Shown in pieces: positions 60,246 through 64,000 of a stretch of 64,000 bases of DNA; position 1 is the first letter of the stretch, and each line of letters begins with the position of its first letter. The DNA comes from JBBQYD01 sp942493075 (GTDB taxonomy: Bacteria; Verrucomicrobiota; Verrucomicrobiia; Limisphaerales; UBA8199), in contig OW818681.1 in assembly GCA_942493075.1 (NCBI GenBank), positions 124,001-188,000 of the forward strand, in the 5' to 3' direction. Below the pieces are notes generated by a model. That model worked only from the letters and a program-made list of their open reading frames with translations, did not search any database and was not told the origin of the DNA. A program made the translations under genes and the position numbers.

Positions 60246-60707
60246 ATGCGAGTTTCGATGAAGGCGGATTATGCGTTGCGCGCCTTGTTTACCCTTGTGG
60301 ATCGGGTGGAGGGCGGGCCAGTGTCCATCCGTGAGCTGGCCGTGCAGAACGATATTCCCAAAAAGTTCCTCGAACAGATCATGCTGAGCATGAAGGAACG
60401 CGGCTGGGTGCGAAGCTCTGCCGGACTCAAAGGGGGCTACCTGCTGGCACGAGATCCGGAACGGATCACGATGGGCGAGGTCATTCGACACTTCGATGGC
60501 ATCCTGGCGCCGATCCACTGCGTTTCGGTAAACCAATACAAGAAATGCTCGCAGGAGTCTGTATGCCGTTTTCGCCGAGTCTTCCTTAATGCGCGGAACT
60601 ATGTTGCCGACCTGATGGATCACGCGACTCTGGCGCAGGTGGCGAAGGGCCCGCCGGTGACGAAACCGGAGGTGTTCTCCGGGTTCATTGGCGGGGAAGG
60701 GATATAA
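60246..60707 (+). CDS. Rrf2-family regulator with three-Cys cluster
   Basis: 153 residues. The winged helix (about 1-65) opens MRVSMKADYALRALFTLV, with IPKKFLEQIMLSMKERGWV and RSSAGLKGGYLL. The central Cys92, Cys101 and Cys107 (HCVSVNQYKKCSQESVC) could hold an Fe-S cluster as in IscR/NsrR, or sense cysteine precursors like CymR. Downstream genes (DUF3034-like, metY, porin) point to sulfur control. A palindrome pair right after the stop could be its operator. Confidence 0.9.
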   Translation: MRVSMKADYALRALFTLVDRVEGGPVSIRELAVQNDIPKKFLEQIMLSMKERGWVRSSAGLKGGYLLARDPERITMGEVIRHFDGILAPIHCVSVNQYKKCSQESVCRFRRVFLNARNYVADLMDHATLAQVAKGPPVTKPEVFSGFIGGEGI

Positions 60708-60723
60708 AATCTTCACAAAACAG

Positions 60724-60830
60724 TTGACGCGGAAAGCAAGTGAGGTAATATCCTACCTAACTGGTAGCGGTTCTATGCAGCTTCGTGAAACTCGGCGCTG
60801 TTTTTTTTTGGAACCTGAATCGCTACCAGA
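60724..60830 (+). promoter_or_regulatory. Promoter, Rrf2-type palindromes and folded leader
   Basis: TTGACG (60724-60729), 16 bp, then TAATAT (60746-60751). Overlapping it are GGTA-ATATCC-TACC and CTACC-TAACT-GGTAG, good operator candidates. CTGGTAGCG (60761-60769) can pair with CGCTACCAG (60822-60830), making a leader hairpin with a T9 run in the loop. A regulated leader for the downstream sulfur genes is inferred; it matches no riboswitch I know. Confidence 0.5.
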
Positions 60831-60840
60831 AAGATCGTAT

Positions 60841-60924
60841 ATGAAGATAATCGAGCAATTGCAGGGTATAGAGACCGCACTGAATGCGAACGGCAACGGC
60901 TCTTTTATTGTGATTAATACATAA
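60841..60924 (+). CDS. Candidate 27-codon leader ORF
   Basis: ATG 60841 opens MKIIEQLQGIETALNANGNG, then SFIVINT-stop. An in-frame start at 60775 would give 49 codons through the T9 run. It lies in the transcribed leader between the Rrf2 promoter and the DUF3034-like gene. No Shine-Dalgarno is clear. It could be an attenuator peptide or chance; no homologue recognised. Confidence 0.3.
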   Translation: MKIIEQLQGIETALNANGNGSFIVINT

Positions 60925-61003
60925 GCAAGACGCGCAACATACAAAGCAGACACAGAAACCTATCTCTAACAACTCGTCAACAGTCGTCAGATCTCCCAGA
61001 ACC

Positions 61004-61984
61004 ATGACCAACAAAACTATGAAAACGAACCATTCAAATATCAGCCTCTCTGTCCTGCCCCTTAGCGCCGTCCTGGCGCTGGCAGTCACCAGTTCCTCAG
61101 CGTTAGCTGACTCTGCTACTGAACCTGCACCAGAACAACAGAAACAGGAAAAGCCTGCCCCCCTACCCCTCCACCAGATCGAAGGCAACGGCGGTATCTT
61201 CGCCACCCTTTCAGCTTACATCGTCAATCCGCCCAGGAATGGCGAGCCCATCGGACGGCCGAGCCTGGGTTTCTCATACGTGAACCTGGGACATGGGCGC
61301 GATCTCGAAGCGCTCACTCTCACCGAGTCCCCCTTGAAACGTCTGGAACTCGGGTATGGATTCAACAATTTCGAGCTTGGGGATCTGCCGACCACGATTG
61401 CGGCGGGGGGCGGGCCTAAGATTGATCACAACGTCAATCTGCACAATTTCAACGCCCGCTTTCAGTTCCTGAAAGAAGGTGAATTCGACCAGAAGTGGGT
61501 TCCTGCGGTAACCGCCGGGGTGCACTACAAACACAATGATGGATTACGCCAGATCGATAAACAGCTCGGGGGAGCATTGACCGGAATCGGGTTGGAGGAC
61601 GATAATGGTGTGGATTTCACCCTGTATGGTTCCAAGCTGCTGACCTTTTTGCCGCGCCCGGTGCTGGTGAACCTGGGCGGTCGCGCAACGAAAGGTGCTT
61701 GGAATGGGCTGGCCAGCTTTACAGACGATTACAGCGTCCTGTTTGAAGGAAACATCGTCGTTTTCGTGACGGATCGGCTGGCCCTGGCGGCTGAGTATAA
61801 GCAACAAGCAACCGAGTTCACTCCTACAGCCTTGATTCACGAGGCCGGGGACTGGTGGACCCTCGATGCGGCATACGTTGTGAGCAAGAACCTCACTGTG
61901 GCGGCGGGCTATGGACATTTCGGTGGCGTGCTGAATCACGATGCCAATGGCGTTTGGGGCATTACCACCAAGTACGAATTCTAA
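61004..61984 (+). CDS. DUF3034-like outer-membrane/periplasmic protein
   Basis: 326 residues; signal peptide about 1-36 (ending SSALA). The mature part starts with an acidic, Pro-rich linker, then PLHQIEGNGGIFATLSAYIVNP, GFSYVNLG and repeated beta strands (LELGYGFNNFEL, LNLGGRATKGAWNG-like, TLDAAYVVSKNLTVAAGYGH) ending in an aromatic KYEF. This looks like an outer-membrane beta-barrel of the DUF3034 type. Between the Rrf2 regulator and metY, a role in sulfur-compound uptake is inferred. ATG 61019 is an alternative start. Confidence 0.6.
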   Translation: MTNKTMKTNHSNISLSVLPLSAVLALAVTSSSALADSATEPAPEQQKQEKPAPLPLHQIEGNGGIFATLSAYIVNPPRNGEPIGRPSLGFSYVNLGHGRDLEALTLTESPLKRLELGYGFNNFELGDLPTTIAAGGGPKIDHNVNLHNFNARFQFLKEGEFDQKWVPAVTAGVHYKHNDGLRQIDKQLGGALTGIGLEDDNGVDFTLYGSKLLTFLPRPVLVNLGGRATKGAWNGLASFTDDYSVLFEGNIVVFVTDRLALAAEYKQQATEFTPTALIHEAGDWWTLDAAYVVSKNLTVAAGYGHFGGVLNHDANGVWGITTKYEF

Positions 61985-62017
61985 TCAGCGGGCGCAACCC
62001 ATCTACCAACGACGATT

Positions 62018-63316
62018 ATGAGCATATCAAAGCACCTAAGCACCATCGCACTGCATGCCGGGCAAACCCCTGATCCGGCAACCGGGTCCCGTGCCGTACC
62101 GATTTATCAGACTTCCTCGTATGTTTTCAAGAACAGCGAGCATGCGGCGAATCTGTTCGCACTGAAAGAATTCGGGAACATCTATACGCGGCTGACAAAT
62201 CCAACAACCGACGTTTTTGAGCAGCGGATCGCCGCTGTGGAAGGCGGGACAGGGGCACTGGCGGTCGCATCGGGCCAGGCGGCGGAGGTTTTCGCGCTGC
62301 TGGCTATCACCCGCTTGGGAGATGAGATCGTGGCAGCCAACAACCTTTATGGTGGAACCTACCAGTTGTTCCATCACACGTTCCCAAAGCTCGGTCGCAC
62401 AGTGAAATTCGTGGACTCCCAGGATTTGGATGCGTTTCGGCGGGCCATTACACCGCGAACACGGGCAATCTATGCGGAGACGATTGGAAATCCGAAGTTG
62501 GACGTGCCGGATTTTGAGGCTCTGGCCGCGATCGCACACGATGCGGGGATTCCCCTCGTTATCGACAACACCGTGGGAGTGGGTCTTGTGCGGCCTCTTG
62601 AGCACGGCGCGGACATCGTGGTGGCCTCAGCCACAAAGTATATCGGCGGGCACGGCACCTCGATCGGAGGCGTGATTGTGGACGGCGGGCGGTTTGCGTG
62701 GAATAACGGAAAGTTCCCGGAGTTTACAGAGCCCGATCCCAGCTATCATGGGTTAAAATATTGGGACACGTTTGGGGCGTTCCCCGGACTGGGCAACGTG
62801 GCGTTCATTATAAAAGTCCGTGTCCAACTTCTTAGAGATATTGGCGCAGCGATCAGCCCATTCAATGCCTTTCAGTTCCTCCAAGGCCTGGAGACGCTGC
62901 CGCTGCGCCAGCACCAACATTCGGAGAATGCGCTGGCCATTGCGAAATGGCTCACAACGCATCCTCTGGTGAAATGGGTAAACTATCCCGGACTTGCTGA
63001 ACACCCGAGCCACCAGGTGGCATCGCGGTATCTCAAGAAGGGGTTCGGCGGGATTGTCGGCTTCGGCATCAAGGGCGGACGTGATGCGGGCAGAAAATTC
63101 ATCGACTCGGTGAAGCTGCTGTCTCACCTGGCGAACATTGGCGACGCGAAAAGCCTTGTCATTCATCCCGCATCGACCACGCATCAGCAGTTGACCGAGG
63201 AGGAGCAGTTGGGCACGGGAGTGACACCGGACTATGTCCGGCTGGCGGTGGGACTTGAAGCTGTAGAGGACATTCAGGCCGACCTGGAGCAAGCACTCGA
63301 AAAATCACAGCACTAA
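62018..63316 (+). CDS. metY: O-acetylhomoserine aminocarboxypropyltransferase (MetY)
   Basis: 432 residues, typical length of the MetY branch of the Cys/Met PLP enzymes. SSYVFKNSEHAANLFALKEF and YTRLTNPT bind the phosphate; the PLP Lys207 is in SATKYIGGHGTS; the C-terminal EEEQLGTGVTPDYVRLAVGL is typical. Makes homocysteine (or cysteine) from an O-acetyl amino acid and sulfide. 33 bp after the DUF3034-like gene and upstream of the porin, so part of the Rrf2-linked sulfur cluster. Confidence 0.93.
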   Translation: MSISKHLSTIALHAGQTPDPATGSRAVPIYQTSSYVFKNSEHAANLFALKEFGNIYTRLTNPTTDVFEQRIAAVEGGTGALAVASGQAAEVFALLAITRLGDEIVAANNLYGGTYQLFHHTFPKLGRTVKFVDSQDLDAFRRAITPRTRAIYAETIGNPKLDVPDFEALAAIAHDAGIPLVIDNTVGVGLVRPLEHGADIVVASATKYIGGHGTSIGGVIVDGGRFAWNNGKFPEFTEPDPSYHGLKYWDTFGAFPGLGNVAFIIKVRVQLLRDIGAAISPFNAFQFLQGLETLPLRQHQHSENALAIAKWLTTHPLVKWVNYPGLAEHPSHQVASRYLKKGFGGIVGFGIKGGRDAGRKFIDSVKLLSHLANIGDAKSLVIHPASTTHQQLTEEEQLGTGVTPDYVRLAVGLEAVEDIQADLEQALEKSQH

Positions 63317-63426
63317 GCTTTGTGCGAGCGCGCGGAATGAACCACCGCGCGCTCGCGGTCGGGCAAACCACACAGGGGAACCACCTAAAACAAAACAACC
63401 GTTGGGACAGCAGAGCGGAAAACACT

Positions 63427-64000
63427 ATGAAGATTAAACGATGGTGGGTGGGAGGCATCGCGGGACTGCAGGTAATCGCGACAGCCCATGGGCAGAGCGA
63501 AACGGCAACGATAGATGCGTTGCGAAACCAGATCCAGGAGCTCGATCAGAAGCTCAGGGTGCTTGAGCGCAAGCAAGAGCTGGATAAGGAGGTGGCGACA
63601 GAAAAAGCCAAGGCGGCCGCGGTAGTGAGCCTCGGGCCGGGGGGCTTTGCCGTGCGCAGCGCTGACTCGAATTTTGTGTTCAAAGTCCGCGGATATGTGC
63701 AGGCCGATTCCCGCGTTTACGCGGAGGATCACGACGGTGGCGTCGCCAATGACACCTTTCTAATCCGCAGGGCGCGTCCCATTTTCGAGGGAACACTTTA
63801 CGAGAAGTACGACTTCCGGGTGATGTTGGATTTTGGATCAGGCATCAACAGTTCGGCAGCAAACAACGGGTTCTTGCAGGACGCCTATTTGAACGCGCGG
63901 TTCCTGCCGGAGGTGCAGGTGCGCGTCGGCAAGTTCAAGGAACCGGTCGGGCTGGAGCGGCTGCAATCAGGCGCAAACCTGTTGTTCATGGAGCGCGGCT
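63427..64000 (+). CDS. Phosphate-selective porin O/P family protein, N-terminal part
   Basis: The right window edge cuts the gene after 191 codons. A signal peptide (ending THG/AHG) is followed by a coiled coil (IDALRNQIQELDQKLRVLER) and then the barrel start FKVRGYVQADSRVY, DTFLIRRARPIFEGTLYEKY and RVGKFKEPVGLERL, the classic OprO/OprP pattern. An outer-membrane anion porin; near metY and Rrf2 it may import sulfate or sulfonates, which is inference. Confidence 0.85.
   Translation, partial: MKIKRWWVGGIAGLQVIATAHGQSETATIDALRNQIQELDQKLRVLERKQELDKEVATEKAKAAAVVSLGPGGFAVRSADSNFVFKVRGYVQADSRVYAEDHDGGVANDTFLIRRARPIFEGTLYEKYDFRVMLDFGSGINSSAANNGFLQDAYLNARFLPEVQVRVGKFKEPVGLERLQSGANLLFMERG

Noticed and set aside
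60198..60716. 172-codon minus-strand frame opposite the Rrf2 gene
   Set aside because: Antisense shadow; the plus strand is an unmistakable Rrf2 regulator.
60688..60924. 78-codon frame starting inside the Rrf2 gene
   Set aside because: Runs through the promoter, operator and a T9 run; only the 3' part (60841-60924) could plausibly be translated.

Overview
The window looks like chromosomal DNA of an environmental Verrucomicrobia-type bacterium (Pedosphaera/Limisphaerales-like). The best evidence is four pseudopilins with the FTLIELLVVIAIIAILAA signature and mostly an H-X9-DG tail, LamG/jelly-roll secreted proteins, GH123/DUF4091 enzymes, SNF2-SWIM helicases and moderately high GC by eye. The assignment is inferred from family content only.

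Region 1-31.8 kb is a large, probably undescribed carbohydrate-utilisation locus. On the minus strand at the left edge is a sugar-acid-type operon: enolase-superfamily enzyme, amidohydrolase, and an SDR cut by the window edge. Next come a LamG protein with a pseudopilin, an RraA-family and a RidA-family protein, two GH123/DUF4091 proteins, two tandem six-hairpin-like proteins divergent from a GntR/FCD regulator, a small TIM-barrel hydrolase and a CBM9-plus-hydrolase protein. tRNA-Val(GAC) lies among them and its 3' end overlaps the last codons of the CBM9 gene. The block continues with two close paralogues of a PF07090 glutamine-amidotransferase-like protein. These bracket a LuxR-type regulator, a second LamG/pseudopilin pair, another six-hairpin-like enzyme and a sodium:solute symporter. 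A ceramidase-like hydrolase ends the block.

Region 32-37 kb is ordinary: miaA, a Tat-type metallophosphoesterase, pepP, a secreted protein of unknown function and a DUF4142 lipoprotein. miaA and the phosphoesterase converge on a perfect inverted repeat that supplies both stop codons.

Region 37-49 kb holds a SNF2 helicase and a GntR/UTRA regulator. Matching GCGTTAACGC-type palindromes occur upstream of that regulator and upstream of a third secreted-cargo/pseudopilin pair. Then follow gap (GAPDH) and a lone fourth pseudopilin flanked by two ~195-bp direct repeats in otherwise gene-free DNA.

Region 49-64 kb holds eno, an SGNH hydrolase, wrbA, pirin, a tyrA T-protein of enteric type, a second SNF2-SWIM helicase, a decayed gene, an IS remnant, and a sulfur-type cluster (Rrf2 regulator, DUF3034-like protein, metY, porin O/P).

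The most interesting patterns are these: (i) three cassettes of a secreted LamG/concanavalin-like cargo followed by a pseudopilin, each pair separated or joined at a strong hairpin; (ii) two copies of a nested-palindrome REPIN-like element whose inner stem has compensating base changes; (iii) candidate operators for both GntR regulators; (iv) a LamG domain that appears circularly permuted inside an Ig-like domain. All were found by eye, and no database search was run.
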